Source: Labrys okinawensis (GTDB taxonomy: Bacteria > Pseudomonadota > Alphaproteobacteria > Rhizobiales > Labraceae). From it: a stretch of DNA of 64,000 bases. The position numbers and the translations under genes were made by a program. Positions 26,160-34,736 of this stretch are shown here, piece after piece; position 1 is the first letter of the stretch, and every line of letters starts with the position of its first letter. The DNA lies in contig NZ_PUEJ01000003.1 in NCBI RefSeq assembly GCF_002982075.1, forward strand, positions 310,001-374,000, read 5' to 3'. The notes beneath the pieces are model-generated. The model saw only the letters and a program-made list of their open reading frames with translations, did no database searches and was not told the origin of the DNA.

Positions 26160-27308
26160 TCAGCGCATCTGCAGTCCGGCATCGGCCCCGTTCAGCACCT
26201 CGCTGCCATTCTCGGTGGTCAGGCTGGTACGCCCGAGGCACATGGCGGTGCCGCTGTCGGAATCCATCAGGATCATATGGGCGAACATCACCATGCCCGG
26301 CTCCAGCACCCAGTCATTGCCCTCATAGAACATCGGCTTGTCCATCCAGGATGGGGTGAACTTGGCGCCGAGAGAATAGCCGCAGGCGGCAAGCCGGTGC
26401 TCCTCCAGCCCATGCGAATCCATCACCCGGGCATGGGCGGCGAAGACGTCGCCGGCGGTGCGTCCCGGCCGGATCTCGGCCTCGCAGGCGAGCAGGGCCT
26501 CATGCGCGGCGGTGTAGAGTTCGCTGTGACGCGGCGAGACGTCCCCCACGGTGATCGTGCGCATCAGCGCCGCGTGGTAGTGCCTGTAGACGCCGGCGAA
26601 TTCCAGCGTGATCTGGTCGCGCTCGGCGAGCTTGCGGCGGCCGCTCTTGTAGCGGCAGAGCAGGGCGTCGCGTCCCGAGCCGATGATGAATTCATTGGCC
26701 GGATAGTCGCCGCCAGCCGAGAAGATGGCATTGTGCTGGGCCGCGAGGATGTCGCCCTCGTCGGCGCCCGAAAACACGGCGGCGATGCCCGCCGCGTCGG
26801 CGGCGTCCGAGAGGCGGGCCGCTTCGCGCACATAGGCGATTTCGGCGGCCGATTTGACGGCCCTGAGATGGGGGACGACATCGGAGGCATCGACCAGTTC
26901 GAAGTCGCCGGCAAAGGCGGCCTCCAGCTTGCGGCCATTGGCATGGGTGAGGCCGTAGGAATCGAATTCCACGCCGATGCGCCCGCTGCTCACGCCGAGA
27001 TCGCGGGCCATGTCGAGCAGCTGCTGGGCCGGCGTCGCATCCTTGCGATCGGTCCAGATGCGGATATCGGTGAGGATGGAGGTGTGCTGGGCCTGGCGCA
27101 GATCCGCCGTGCGGGTGAGCAGCGCCATCGTGCCGTCGGCCCGCACCAGCAGGGACTGGAAGAAGCAGAAGCCGAATGTGTCGTAGCCGGTCAGCCAATA
27201 CATGCTCTCCTGGGCGAAGAGCAGCATGGCATCGAATTTTTGCGCGGCCATAGCCGCCTGCAGGCGCTTCAGGCGCGCAGCGAATTCATCCGTCGAGAAA
27301 TGCAGCAT
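26160..27308 (-). CDS. M24-fold (pita-bread) hydrolase without metal ligands
   Basis: A 382-residue protein with the creatinase/aminopeptidase P layout: an N-terminal creatinase domain to about residue 150, then the M24 catalytic fold. By eye alignment all five metal ligands are replaced. The first Asp is E236 and the second A247 (LEFAGVYRHYHAALMRT). The His-containing GHGIG-type motif reads CGYSLGAKF, and both glutamates are gone (MVMFAHMIL; LGRTSLTTENG). Creatinase and ectoine hydrolase are known metal-free members of this fold, so a metal-free amidinohydrolase or amide hydrolase is likelier than a peptidase. It lies between prs and pgeF, after a repeat. Confidence 0.82.
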   Translation of the reverse strand: MLHFSTDEFAARLKRLQAAMAAQKFDAMLLFAQESMYWLTGYDTFGFCFFQSLLVRADGTMALLTRTADLRQAQHTSILTDIRIWTDRKDATPAQQLLDMARDLGVSSGRIGVEFDSYGLTHANGRKLEAAFAGDFELVDASDVVPHLRAVKSAAEIAYVREAARLSDAADAAGIAAVFSGADEGDILAAQHNAIFSAGGDYPANEFIIGSGRDALLCRYKSGRRKLAERDQITLEFAGVYRHYHAALMRTITVGDVSPRHSELYTAAHEALLACEAEIRPGRTAGDVFAAHARVMDSHGLEEHRLAACGYSLGAKFTPSWMDKPMFYEGNDWVLEPGMVMFAHMILMDSDSGTAMCLGRTSLTTENGSEVLNGADAGLQMR

Positions 27309-27336
27309 GGCAGATCCTGCCTCGAAGCTTGTTGCC

Positions 27337-27439
27337 AAAGCGTTTTGCGGTTTGGTCGTTTCACCAGGAATCGCAAAGACGCGTCGAACCAAAGAGTTAG
27401 AGCAAACAAGCGTTCACGCCTGAACGCGCTTTGCTCTAG
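27337..27439. repeat. CTAG-ended repeat, copy A
   Basis: About 103 bases: AAAGCGTTTTGCGG at the start, core AAAGACGCGTCGAACC, then a stem AGAGCAAA/TTTGCTCT with inner arms GCGTTCA/TGAACGC, ending CTAG. The TAG stop codon of pgeF (27436) lies in this end. It fills the gap between pgeF and the M24-fold gene. Confidence 0.85.
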
Positions 27440-28224
27440 CGACCCACCAGCGCGATCGCATGCAGCAGGCGGCCATAATCGGGTTCCTTGCGATGGGTCA
27501 CCCGGCGATAGGAGAAGAAGCGCTCCTCGTCCTGATAGGTGCACAGCGCCATGTCCTCGAAGCGGCCGATGCCGGCGGCGGTGAGGCGCATGCCGATATA
27601 GGCCGGCAGGTCGAACATGGCGTGCCCGGCATTGGGGCTCGGACCGAAGAAACGCTCGTTGGCCGCGTCGGCTTCCAGGAAGCGAGCCTTGAACTCCGGC
27701 CCGACCTCATAGGCCGACCGCGAGATCATGGGACCGAGCACAGCGACGATGTCGCCGCGCGTGGCGCCGAGGCCCACCATGGCGTCGAGCGTGGTTTCGA
27801 GCACGCCGGTGAAGGCGCCCTTCCAGCCGGCATGGGCCGCGCCGATCACGCCGGCCCTGGCGTCGGCGAACAGCACGGGGCCGCAATCGGCCGTGGCGAC
27901 AGCGAGGGCGAGATTGCGCTCGCGCGTCACCATGGCGTCCACCTTGGGAGCGTGCTCGCGCGACCAGGGCGCCGTGACGGTGACGACGTTGGGCGAATGC
28001 ACCTGGTAGCAGGTGATGAAACGATCGCGCGGCACGCCGAGGCTGTCGGCCATACGCCCCCGGTTCTCGCGGACATGCTCCTGGTTGTCGTCGGAGCCTG
28101 AACCGCCGTTGAGCGAGGCATAGATGCCGTTTGACACCCCTCCCTGGCGCGTGAAGAAGCCGTGGCGGATGCCGGGCAGGTCGAGGGCGGCATGCTGGAG
28201 AGCGATGGCGGACGAATCGGTCAT
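27436..28224 (-). CDS. pgeF: Purine nucleoside phosphorylase / laccase-domain protein (YfiH family)
   Basis: A 262-residue multicopper-oxidase-like YfiH/PgeF protein. Family members act as purine nucleoside phosphorylases, and PgeF also edits peptidoglycan precursors. Typical motifs are HGFFTRQGGVSNG, TCYQVHS, TADCGPVLFAD and GAAHAGWKGA, carrying the conserved His and Cys zinc ligands. The stop codon comes from the end of a dispersed repeat, so the last residues could differ from the ancestral protein. Confidence 0.92.
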   Translation of the reverse strand: MTDSSAIALQHAALDLPGIRHGFFTRQGGVSNGIYASLNGGSGSDDNQEHVRENRGRMADSLGVPRDRFITCYQVHSPNVVTVTAPWSREHAPKVDAMVTRERNLALAVATADCGPVLFADARAGVIGAAHAGWKGAFTGVLETTLDAMVGLGATRGDIVAVLGPMISRSAYEVGPEFKARFLEADAANERFFGPSPNAGHAMFDLPAYIGMRLTAAGIGRFEDMALCTYQDEERFFSYRRVTHRKEPDYGRLLHAIALVGR

Positions 28225-28402
28225 GGCGGCAGGATCGGGACGAAGGGGAGAGATGTCAAACGGGCGTCCGCCGGGACCGGCGCAAGTCAGGATTGTGATA
28301 CCGTCGATTTCGCGGCGGGAACCGTTGCGTTTTCAGGTCGTTGGTTCAAAGTGCTCCGGTATCCGGCCGTGGCCAGGAACGATTTTTTGAAATAGGTGCC
28401 CC

Positions 28403-28978
28403 ATGAACATCGCGAAAACCTTGTCCGCATTTGCTTTGGCGGCCTTGCTGGCGCCTGCGGCGGCCGGCTCGGCCGAGGCCGCCGTCAGGACGGGAACGCT
28501 CACCTGCGACATTGGCGGTGGTATCGGCGTGGTGCTGGGATCACGCAAGCCGGTCGCCTGCCGGTTTTCGGACTTCAACGGCTACAGCGAACTCTATGAC
28601 GGCACCATCACCAAAGTCGGCGTGGATGTCGGCTTTACCTTCGCCGGGCGAATGGTCTGGGCCGTGTTCGAGCCGTCCAATCGCCATGCGCCGCTGGGCG
28701 GCAATTATGCCGGCGTGTCGGCCGAAGCCAGCGCTGCCCTCGGCGTCGGAGCCAATGTCCTGCTCGGCGGCGGCAATGGCGGCGTGACGCTGCAGCCGAT
28801 CTCGGTGCAGGGGCAGACCGGCCTCAACGCGTCGGCCGGCATCGGCAGCCTGCATATCCGACCCGTCGCGGCCCCGGTGATCATTCAGCCCGAACGGGTC
28901 TACCGTCCCCGCCACAAGGCGCATCGCCATCACTACAAGGCGAAGAAGCACCGCAAGAGCTGCCGCTGCAAGGTGTGA
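28403..28978 (+). CDS. Secreted DUF992 protein
   Basis: A 191-residue exported protein with signal peptide (SAFALAALLAPAAAGSAEA) and the DUF992 pattern: GTLTCDIGGGIGVVLGS, KPVACRF, WAVFEPS and the glycine-rich GANVLLGGGNGGVTLQPISVQG, near residues 113-134. The C-terminal 30 residues are rich in His, Lys and Arg, ending in a CRC motif, a basic tail not needed by the domain. DUF992 proteins are typical of rhizobia and have no known function. Confidence 0.85.
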   Translation: MNIAKTLSAFALAALLAPAAAGSAEAAVRTGTLTCDIGGGIGVVLGSRKPVACRFSDFNGYSELYDGTITKVGVDVGFTFAGRMVWAVFEPSNRHAPLGGNYAGVSAEASAALGVGANVLLGGGNGGVTLQPISVQGQTGLNASAGIGSLHIRPVAAPVIIQPERVYRPRHKAHRHHYKAKKHRKSCRCKV

Positions 28979-29050
28979 GGCCTTGCGGGAGGGCGAAGGA
29001 TCGCAAGAGCCGCCTCGGAGCAGCCAGGCATGACCATGGCCTGGCCTCTC

Positions 29051-30139
29051 TCAGTTGCGCTCGGTTCCCGGCGCTGAAACGGCCAGCACCTTGAATAGCG
29101 AGCCCATGGCGCGCGGCGCGTCGTCAGTCAGGCGTTCCAGCGCCCTCGCTATCGCCTCCGCTTGCTCCGGCGTGGCATGGCGGCTGAGATTGGCGGCCAT
29201 GGGACGGATGCCGAGTTCGTTGAGAAACTGGGCCTGCGTGGTGAGGATGTCGATCGACAAATGTCGGTCGGCGGCGATGCGGGCCAGCGTCTCGAAGCAG
29301 ACATGGGTGGTCAGATCTGCCTCGCCGGGCCGGGCCAGCGGATCGACGAAGGCATGCCCCGCCATGGCCTGCAGCGTATCGCCCACGCCGAATTCGATAT
29401 GCCCGTAGTCGATGATCAGGGCGGCGCCGCCGAACCGGGCCAGCCGCTCGGAAAGGCTGGCCATCACCCGTGAACCGGCTTCCGGATATTCCACGATGGT
29501 GCCGTCGAGCGCGCCACCGGAAAGGGACGGCGCCTGGCTGGCCGCTACGGGTTCCGGTGCAAGACCGAAGGCAAGCTCGTCATCGACCAGGCCGACAAGC
29601 CGCTCATGCCAGCGCCCGCCCCGATGCACCAGCTGGTGCACGGGCAGGGCGTCGAAGAACTCGTTGGCGATGACGATCGACGGTCCGTCGGGCAGGCCGG
29701 CGATGTCGTCATGCCAGGTCGGGTGCCGCCCCCCGAGGCTGTCGGCCAGGGCAGCGGCCTGAGCCTTGCGCAAGACGGGGCTCGTCTCGACCAGATGGAG
29801 CGCGATGGCATCGGCGAAAGCCGGCACGACCTTGCCGATGGCCCGCAGGGCGTCCGCCATCAGCGTGCCGCGTCCGGGGCCCAGTTCGACCAGGTTGATG
29901 CGGGAGGGCGAGCCGAGAATCATCCAGCGATGGGCCGCCCACAGGCCGATGATCTCGCCGAACATCTGGCTGATTTCGGGTGCGGTGGTGAAGTCCCCGC
30001 CCGCGCCGAGCGGATCGCGCGTGATGTAATAGCCGTGACGCGGATGGCCGAGTGCGAGCGCCATGTAGCGCGCCACGTCGATCGGCCCTTCCTGGCGGAT
30101 CAGCTCCTTGATCTCGCGGGCGAGCGGGGTCTCGCTCAT
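29051..30139 (-). CDS. MidA/NDUFAF7-family SAM-dependent methyltransferase
   Basis: A 362-residue protein of the class I SAM methyltransferase family whose mitochondrial member methylates an arginine in complex I. Conserved motifs are GHPRHGYYITRDPLGAGGDFTTAPEISQMFGE, here about residues 29-60, the SAM motif LVELGPGRGTL and the VIANEFFDALPVHQ segment. The ATG at 30139 overlaps the lgt stop (ATGA), so it is translated with lgt. Confidence 0.88.
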   Translation of the reverse strand: MSETPLAREIKELIRQEGPIDVARYMALALGHPRHGYYITRDPLGAGGDFTTAPEISQMFGEIIGLWAAHRWMILGSPSRINLVELGPGRGTLMADALRAIGKVVPAFADAIALHLVETSPVLRKAQAAALADSLGGRHPTWHDDIAGLPDGPSIVIANEFFDALPVHQLVHRGGRWHERLVGLVDDELAFGLAPEPVAASQAPSLSGGALDGTIVEYPEAGSRVMASLSERLARFGGAALIIDYGHIEFGVGDTLQAMAGHAFVDPLARPGEADLTTHVCFETLARIAADRHLSIDILTTQAQFLNELGIRPMAANLSRHATPEQAEAIARALERLTDDAPRAMGSLFKVLAVSAPGTERN

Positions 30140-30996
30140 GCCGATTTCGATGCGTCGGAGGCCTTGGGTGCCTCGGGGCGGTGCACCAGGGCATAGATCA
30201 CCAGGCCAAGGCCAGCCGCGACCATCGGCAGGGAATAGGCCTGGCCGACGGTCAGCACGTCCTGGATCCACCAGCCATCGGGCTCGCGATAGAGTTCGCT
30301 GAACGAGCGGGCGGCGGCATAGCCGATGCCGAACAGGCCGGCGATCAAGCCGGGCCGTTTCAAGGCACCCAAGCGCGTCATGATGGCAAACAGCACGAAC
30401 AGGGCGAGGCCCTCCAAGGCGGCCTCGATCAACTGGCTCGGATAGCGCGGCGTCGGCCCCTGCGGAAACACCGAGAACGGACTCGATGGCGAAATCATGC
30501 CCCAGGACGAGCCCCAGGCCGGACGCCCCCATAATTCATCATTGATGAAATTGGCGATGCGACCGAGGAAGAGGCCGATCGGTGCGACGCAGGCGGCAAT
30601 GTCGAGATAGGACAAGACCGGGATCTTGTTGAGCCAGGCGAACAGGATCACGGCGAGCGCCGCTCCCAGGAAGCCGCCATGGAAGGCCATGCCGCCTTCC
30701 CAGACCTTGAGGATCTCGATCGGGTTGGCGAGATAATAATCCGGCTCGTAAAGCAGCATGCCGAGCCGCCCGCCGATCACCACGCCGAGCGTGACCCAGA
30801 TCAGCAGGTCATCGAATTGCAGCTTGGTGCCCGGTTGCACCGGCCAGAGCCGGGCGTTGCCGATCAGGCGGCGCCCATACCACCAGCCGCCGAGCAGGCC
30901 GAAAATATAGGCCAGCGCATACCAGCGGATGGCGAGCGGGCCGAGATGGATCAGCACCGGATCGAAGGCGGGAACGATGAAATATTGCTCAGGCAT
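30136..30996 (-). CDS. lgt: Prolipoprotein diacylglyceryl transferase
   Basis: Lgt (286 residues) attaches diacylglycerol from phosphatidylglycerol to the lipobox cysteine of prolipoproteins in the inner membrane. Seven membrane segments are recognisable. The Lgt signature GRIANFINDELWGRP (about residues 145-159) is present, and the MAFHGGFLG segment holds the essential His. Co-transcribed with the MidA-like gene. Confidence 0.96.
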   Translation of the reverse strand: MPEQYFIVPAFDPVLIHLGPLAIRWYALAYIFGLLGGWWYGRRLIGNARLWPVQPGTKLQFDDLLIWVTLGVVIGGRLGMLLYEPDYYLANPIEILKVWEGGMAFHGGFLGAALAVILFAWLNKIPVLSYLDIAACVAPIGLFLGRIANFINDELWGRPAWGSSWGMISPSSPFSVFPQGPTPRYPSQLIEAALEGLALFVLFAIMTRLGALKRPGLIAGLFGIGYAAARSFSELYREPDGWWIQDVLTVGQAYSLPMVAAGLGLVIYALVHRPEAPKASDASKSA

Positions 30997-31042
30997 GAGG
31001 GCCTTTTGGTGACTGGAGATGACAGCGTCAAGGCAGAAGCTT

Positions 31043-31207
31043 CTAGGGCGTGTCGTCAGTTATGGTTTCGGGCTAGACGGGGAGCGATTTTGGCCGTCTG
31101 CAACGTCGCTTCGCTCGCCAAGACACAAGTCTTGGCAGCGCTCGCTCCTCCATCTCGCCATTTTTGACCTCATCTCGCTCCAAACCATAACTGACGACAC
31201 GCCCTAG
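31043..31207. mobile_element. MITE-like element with 26-base perfect terminal inverted repeats
   Basis: CTAGGGCGTGTCGTCAGTTA starts the left end (31043-31068), and the right end 31182-31207 is its perfect reverse complement over 26 bases. The 165-base element has no coding capacity. Inside lies CCAAGAC...GTCTTGG. The CTAG ends would fit TA target duplication, as made by IS630/mariner-type transposases, which is inference. It lies between lgt and ubiK. Confidence 0.85.
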
Positions 31208-31267
31208 CGGGGCCAAGCTTTTATCGAGGTCTGGCCCGTGCTATCGACGCCGCAAAGGAGTTTCGTG

Positions 31268-31522
31268 ATGCCACAGCAATCCGGCCGTATCTACGACGAG
31301 TTCGCCAAATTGATGACCGACGCCGCCGGCGTCGCCCAGGGCGTGCGCCGGGAAGTCGACAATGTCGTGCGCAGCCAGGCAGAGCGCATCATGCGCGATC
31401 TCGATTATGTCCGCCGCGACGAGTTCGACGCGGTGCGCGAGATGGCGATCAAGGCGCGCGACGAAAACGAACGCCTGGCGGTCCGTATCGCCGAACTCGA
31501 AGCCAGGCTCGCTGCGCGTTGA
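31268..31522 (+). CDS. ubiK: Ubiquinone biosynthesis accessory factor UbiK (BMFP domain)
   Basis: An 84-residue protein of the UbiK/YqiC family. The N-terminal part is amphipathic and the C-terminal half (AREMAIKARDENERLAVRIAELEARL-like heptads, residues about 55-82) is a coiled coil that makes trimers. In enterobacteria UbiK helps aerobic ubiquinone synthesis with UbiJ. AAAGGAG lies 8 bases before the ATG at 31268, better than the in-frame ATG at 31238. Confidence 0.88.
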   Translation: MPQQSGRIYDEFAKLMTDAAGVAQGVRREVDNVVRSQAERIMRDLDYVRRDEFDAVREMAIKARDENERLAVRIAELEARLAAR

Positions 31523-31700
31523 GCGCGGGGGCGCCCGCCGTGCGACAATAAGACCGGCACGGAATGAGAGGCCTCCTTGTGGACGGCGGGAACGAATCCT
31601 TGCCGATTCAGCCCGAATGCCGGAACTCTCCCCACACAGGCTGCGTATCGATCGGTATTCGCAGCGCCAATGCGCCTCCCCGGAGGCGCCGGGAGTTGCA

Positions 31701-32201
31701 ATGTCGGTAATCGAGCTCCAGAGCGAGCGGGCCGGTCATCCGGTTGATCTCGTCGAACATCTGGCGAGTCTTCACGACTGGGCCTTCGACAGGCTCGGCG
31801 AAGACGAGATCTCCATCGTGGTGAAGGGGCATGGCTGCGACTATGCGGTGTCCTTCACCTGGATGGACGATATCGAGTCGCTGCATCTGGCCTGCTCCTT
31901 CGATGCCAAGATTCCCAAGCGCCGCCACGCCGATCTCCTGCAGACGATTGCGCTCGTGAACGAACAGCTCTGGGTCGGCCATTTCGATGTCTGGAATGCC
32001 GACCAGGTCATCATGTATCGCCATGCCCTGTTCCTGGCCGGCGGCGCCGAAGCCACGCCGCGCCAGTGCGAGGCCCTGATCGAGATCGCGGTGGAAACCT
32101 GCGAGCGCTATTTCCAGGCCTTCCAATTCGTGATCTGGGCCGGCAAGACCCCCAAGGAAGCGCTCGAAGCCGTGCTTTTCGAGACCGTGGGCGAAGCCTA
32201 G
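31701..32201 (+). CDS. YbjN-domain protein
   Basis: A 166-residue conserved alphaproteobacterial protein of the YbjN family (type III secretion chaperone-like fold). Recognisable parts are LHDWAFDRLGEDEISIVVKG, cited near residues 22-41, LACSFDAKIP and the NEQLWVGHFDVW segment. The ATG at 31701 follows GGGAG. It lies upstream of proC, an arrangement common in rhizobia. Molecular role unknown. Confidence 0.85.
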   Translation: MSVIELQSERAGHPVDLVEHLASLHDWAFDRLGEDEISIVVKGHGCDYAVSFTWMDDIESLHLACSFDAKIPKRRHADLLQTIALVNEQLWVGHFDVWNADQVIMYRHALFLAGGAEATPRQCEALIEIAVETCERYFQAFQFVIWAGKTPKEALEAVLFETVGEA

Positions 32202-32220
32202 TATCTGGCGGCTTTCCGCG

Positions 32221-32298
32221 GTCATCGCGGACGCAGAGAAGCAATCCGGTCCTCATACTCTAGTGTTCCTGGGTTGCTTCGCCGCGCTCGCAGTGACG
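32221..32298. repeat. Imperfect inverted repeat (GAAGCAATCC / GGGTTGCTTC type)
   Basis: Left arm 32221-32247 (GTCATCGCGGACGCAGAGAA, then GCAATCC) pairs imperfectly with right arm 32271-32298 (GGGTTGCTTCGCCGCGCTCG, then CAGTGACG). This is a widespread alphaproteobacterial intergenic repeat. It fills the gap between the ybjN-like gene and proC. Confidence 0.7.
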
Positions 32299-32375
32299 AC
32301 CCTTTTCCGGCGACCCGAGGCCGCTCCGAGCCGGCGGCTGCCAAAGCCGGCTTTCCACCCGCAGGAGTTCTTCCC

Positions 32376-33203
32376 ATGGCTGATACATTGGACATTGGCG
32401 GCAAGCTGTTGCTGCTGGGCGCCGGCAAGATGGGCGGGGCGATGCTGGAAGGATGGCTGAAGCTCGGCCTCGATCCTGCCGGGGTCGGGGTGATCGATCC
32501 CTATTTGCCGCCGGAAATCGCCGGCGACCTCTCCGTGAAAGGGATCGCGGTCAATCCGATGCTGGCCTCCTTCGGCACGCCGGCGGTGGTTCTCCTGGCG
32601 ATCAAGCCGCAGATGATGGATGTCGCAATGAGCTCCGTCGCGCCTCTGTTCGGATCGGATACGCTGGCCGTCTCCATCATGGCCGGCAAGACCATCGCCA
32701 GCATCGCGGCATTGCTGCCGGCCGACACCGCCATCGTGCGCGCCATGCCGAATACACCGGCCGCCGTTGGCCGCGGCATCACCGCAGCGGTGCCGAATGC
32801 CTTCGTGACAGCCGATCAGGAACGGGCGGCCGATGCCCTTTTGCGGGCGACCGGCGCCGTGGAGTGGGTTGCGGATGAAAGCCTCATCGATGCGGTGACG
32901 GCGGTTTCCGGCTCGGGGCCGGCCTATGTCTTCCATCTCGTCGAAGCCATGGCCGAGGCCGGAGCCGCGGCGGGACTTCCTGCCGATCTCGCCATGCGTC
33001 TCGCACGTGCCACCGTGGCCGGGTCCGGCGAGTTGCTGCACCGGTCCGACCTGCCGGCGGCCACGCTGCGCCAGAACGTCACCAGCCCTGGCGGCACCAC
33101 AGCGGCGGCGCTGGAGGTGCTGATGGCCGAAAACGGTTTGACGCCCTTGATGGAGCGGGCGGTGGAGGCGGCGCGCCGGCGCGCGGGCGAACTCGCTTCC
33201 TGA
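32376..33203 (+). CDS. proC: Pyrroline-5-carboxylate reductase
   Basis: ProC (275 residues) reduces pyrroline-5-carboxylate to proline with NAD(P)H. The Rossmann motif LLLLGAGKMGGAMLEGW is at residues 11-27, and the signature ending in the SPGGTTAAALEVL segment lies at about residues 230-242. GGAG lies 10 bases before the ATG at 32376. The start further upstream at 32274 lies inside a repeat and is rejected. Confidence 0.96.
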   Translation: MADTLDIGGKLLLLGAGKMGGAMLEGWLKLGLDPAGVGVIDPYLPPEIAGDLSVKGIAVNPMLASFGTPAVVLLAIKPQMMDVAMSSVAPLFGSDTLAVSIMAGKTIASIAALLPADTAIVRAMPNTPAAVGRGITAAVPNAFVTADQERAADALLRATGAVEWVADESLIDAVTAVSGSGPAYVFHLVEAMAEAGAAAGLPADLAMRLARATVAGSGELLHRSDLPAATLRQNVTSPGGTTAAALEVLMAENGLTPLMERAVEAARRRAGELAS

Positions 33204-33302
33204 GGGCCGCGGAGGCCATGCCTGCCAACGCGCCGCATTGATCCGGACCGCAATCAGCCTATCTTTACCGGACGAGGCACATCGAAAAACGAGGTTCGAG
33301 CC

Positions 33303-34043
33303 ATGGTTGCCAAGCCGAAAGCCGATAATGCCGTCGATCCGCGTCAGGCCGCGATAGAAGCCTTGCTGGCGCTGTGCGCCGACAATCCCTGGGGCGAGAT
33401 CGGCCTGGCCGACATCGCCGGCAAGGCGGGACTGTCCCTGTCGCAATTGCGTGGCCTCTACCCTTCCAAGGGGGCCATCCTCGCCGCCTATTCCCGTCAG
33501 GTCGACCAGAAGGTGCTCGACGGCATCGACGAGGGCATGGCCGGAGAGCCGGCCCGCGAGCGGCTGTTCGACATTCTGATGCGCCGCATCGATGTTCTCT
33601 CGCCGCACAAGACCGCGATCGCCAACATTTCCAGGGCCTTTGCGCTCGATCCGCTCGCCATGGCCGCCTGGAACCGCGTGGTCACCAATTCGATGCAATG
33701 GATGCTGACGGCGGCCGATATCGACGCCGATGGCCCGATGGGAGCCGTGCGTGCGCAGGGCTTGGCGCTGGCCTGGGCTCGCATCATCAAGGTCTGGCTG
33801 AAGGACGAGGACGAAGGTCTTGCCACCACGATGAAGGAAGTGGACCGGCAGCTTCGCTCGGGCGAGCGCTGGATGGAGCGGGCCGACGACCTTTGCCAGA
33901 TCTTCGCGCCATTCCGCCGTATCGCCGAACGGTCTTATGAGCGCCGCGCCCGCATGCGCGAAAGGCTGCGGGAGCGTTTTCACGATTTCGCCGAGTCGCG
34001 CCGGCGGGGCAGGGATGATCGCGACGATGCGGAGGCGGTGTGA
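33303..34043 (+). CDS. TetR-family transcriptional regulator
   Basis: A 246-residue regulator. The DNA-binding part is IGLADIAGKAGLSLSQLRGLYPSKGAILAAY (about residues 35-65). The C-terminal region includes a highly charged tail (RRRGRDDRDDAEA) and the COQ9-like spacing seen in some rhizobial members. It overlaps the csaA start by 4 bases (GTGA). Target genes are not evident. Confidence 0.87.
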   Translation: MVAKPKADNAVDPRQAAIEALLALCADNPWGEIGLADIAGKAGLSLSQLRGLYPSKGAILAAYSRQVDQKVLDGIDEGMAGEPARERLFDILMRRIDVLSPHKTAIANISRAFALDPLAMAAWNRVVTNSMQWMLTAADIDADGPMGAVRAQGLALAWARIIKVWLKDEDEGLATTMKEVDRQLRSGERWMERADDLCQIFAPFRRIAERSYERRARMRERLRERFHDFAESRRRGRDDRDDAEAV

Positions 34044-34402
34044 GTAGCAGTAGCGGGCAACCGTCGGCCGAGATCGGCTTCGATGATTTCCTCAAGGTCG
34101 ATATTCGCATCGGCACGGTGCTGGAGGCGGTGCCCCTGGAAGGAGCCCGCAAGCCGGCCTATCGCATGCGCATCGATTTCGGCGGCGAGATCGGCATCAA
34201 GGCCTCCTCCGCCCAGCTCACCGCCCTCTACAGGGCTGATGAGCTGGTCGGGCGCCAGGTAATGGCGGTGGTGAATTTCCCGCCGCGCCAGATCGGCAAA
34301 TTCATGTCGCAGGTGTTGACGCTGGGCTTTCCCGGCCCCGACGGCGCCGTCGTGCTGGCGACACCGGAACGCCAAGTCCCGAACGGCTCGCGTCTGTTCT
34401 GA
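34040..34402 (+). CDS. csaA: CsaA-type tRNA-binding protein / chaperone
   Basis: A 120-residue OB-fold protein with the CsaA pattern FDDFLKVDIRIGTVLEAVPL and MAVVNFPPRQIGKFMSQVLTLGF, here near residues 74-96. CsaA resembles the tRNA-binding domain of methionyl-tRNA synthetase and has export-chaperone activity in Bacillus. It starts with GTG at 34040, overlapping the TetR stop. Confidence 0.92.
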   Translation: MSSSSGQPSAEIGFDDFLKVDIRIGTVLEAVPLEGARKPAYRMRIDFGGEIGIKASSAQLTALYRADELVGRQVMAVVNFPPRQIGKFMSQVLTLGFPGPDGAVVLATPERQVPNGSRLF

Positions 34403-34461
34403 GGCGCTCCTTTCAAGATGTTTGGAACGAACCCGAAAAAGACTGGGATGGGGCAACGCGA

Positions 34462-34627
34462 CCCCTCATCCGCCCCCAAAGTTCTTTACTTGAACGCGTG
34501 GTCTTGAAAGGACCACGCTATGGCACCTTCTCCCGCAAGGGGAGAAGGCGATCGACCAGCACTGAGCCTCGCGAAAATGATTCCCTTCTCCCCTTGTGGG
34601 AGAAGGTGCCGGCAGGCGGATGAGGGG
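34462..34627. repeat. CCTTCTCCC double-hairpin repeat, copy 1
   Basis: Outer arms CCCCTCATCCGCC (34462-34474) and GGCGGATGAGGGG (34615-34627). Inner arms 34522-34548 and 34584-34610 are complementary over 27 bases with one mismatch, and each is itself a hairpin (CCTTCTCCC GCAA GGGGAGAAGG). A local hairpin GTGGTC/GACCAC lies at 34498-34516. The element covers most of the gap between the convergent csaA and thiolase genes and may act as a terminator. Confidence 0.85.
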
Positions 34628-34736
34628 GGAACCGCTCGATCCGGATTTCACACATCAACGCCTTGAAAAGGGTTGTTCTGAGAGCAGAGGCGGCGCGACC
34701 TCTCCGCGTAAGGATGGGATTCCACTATGCTTGTCC

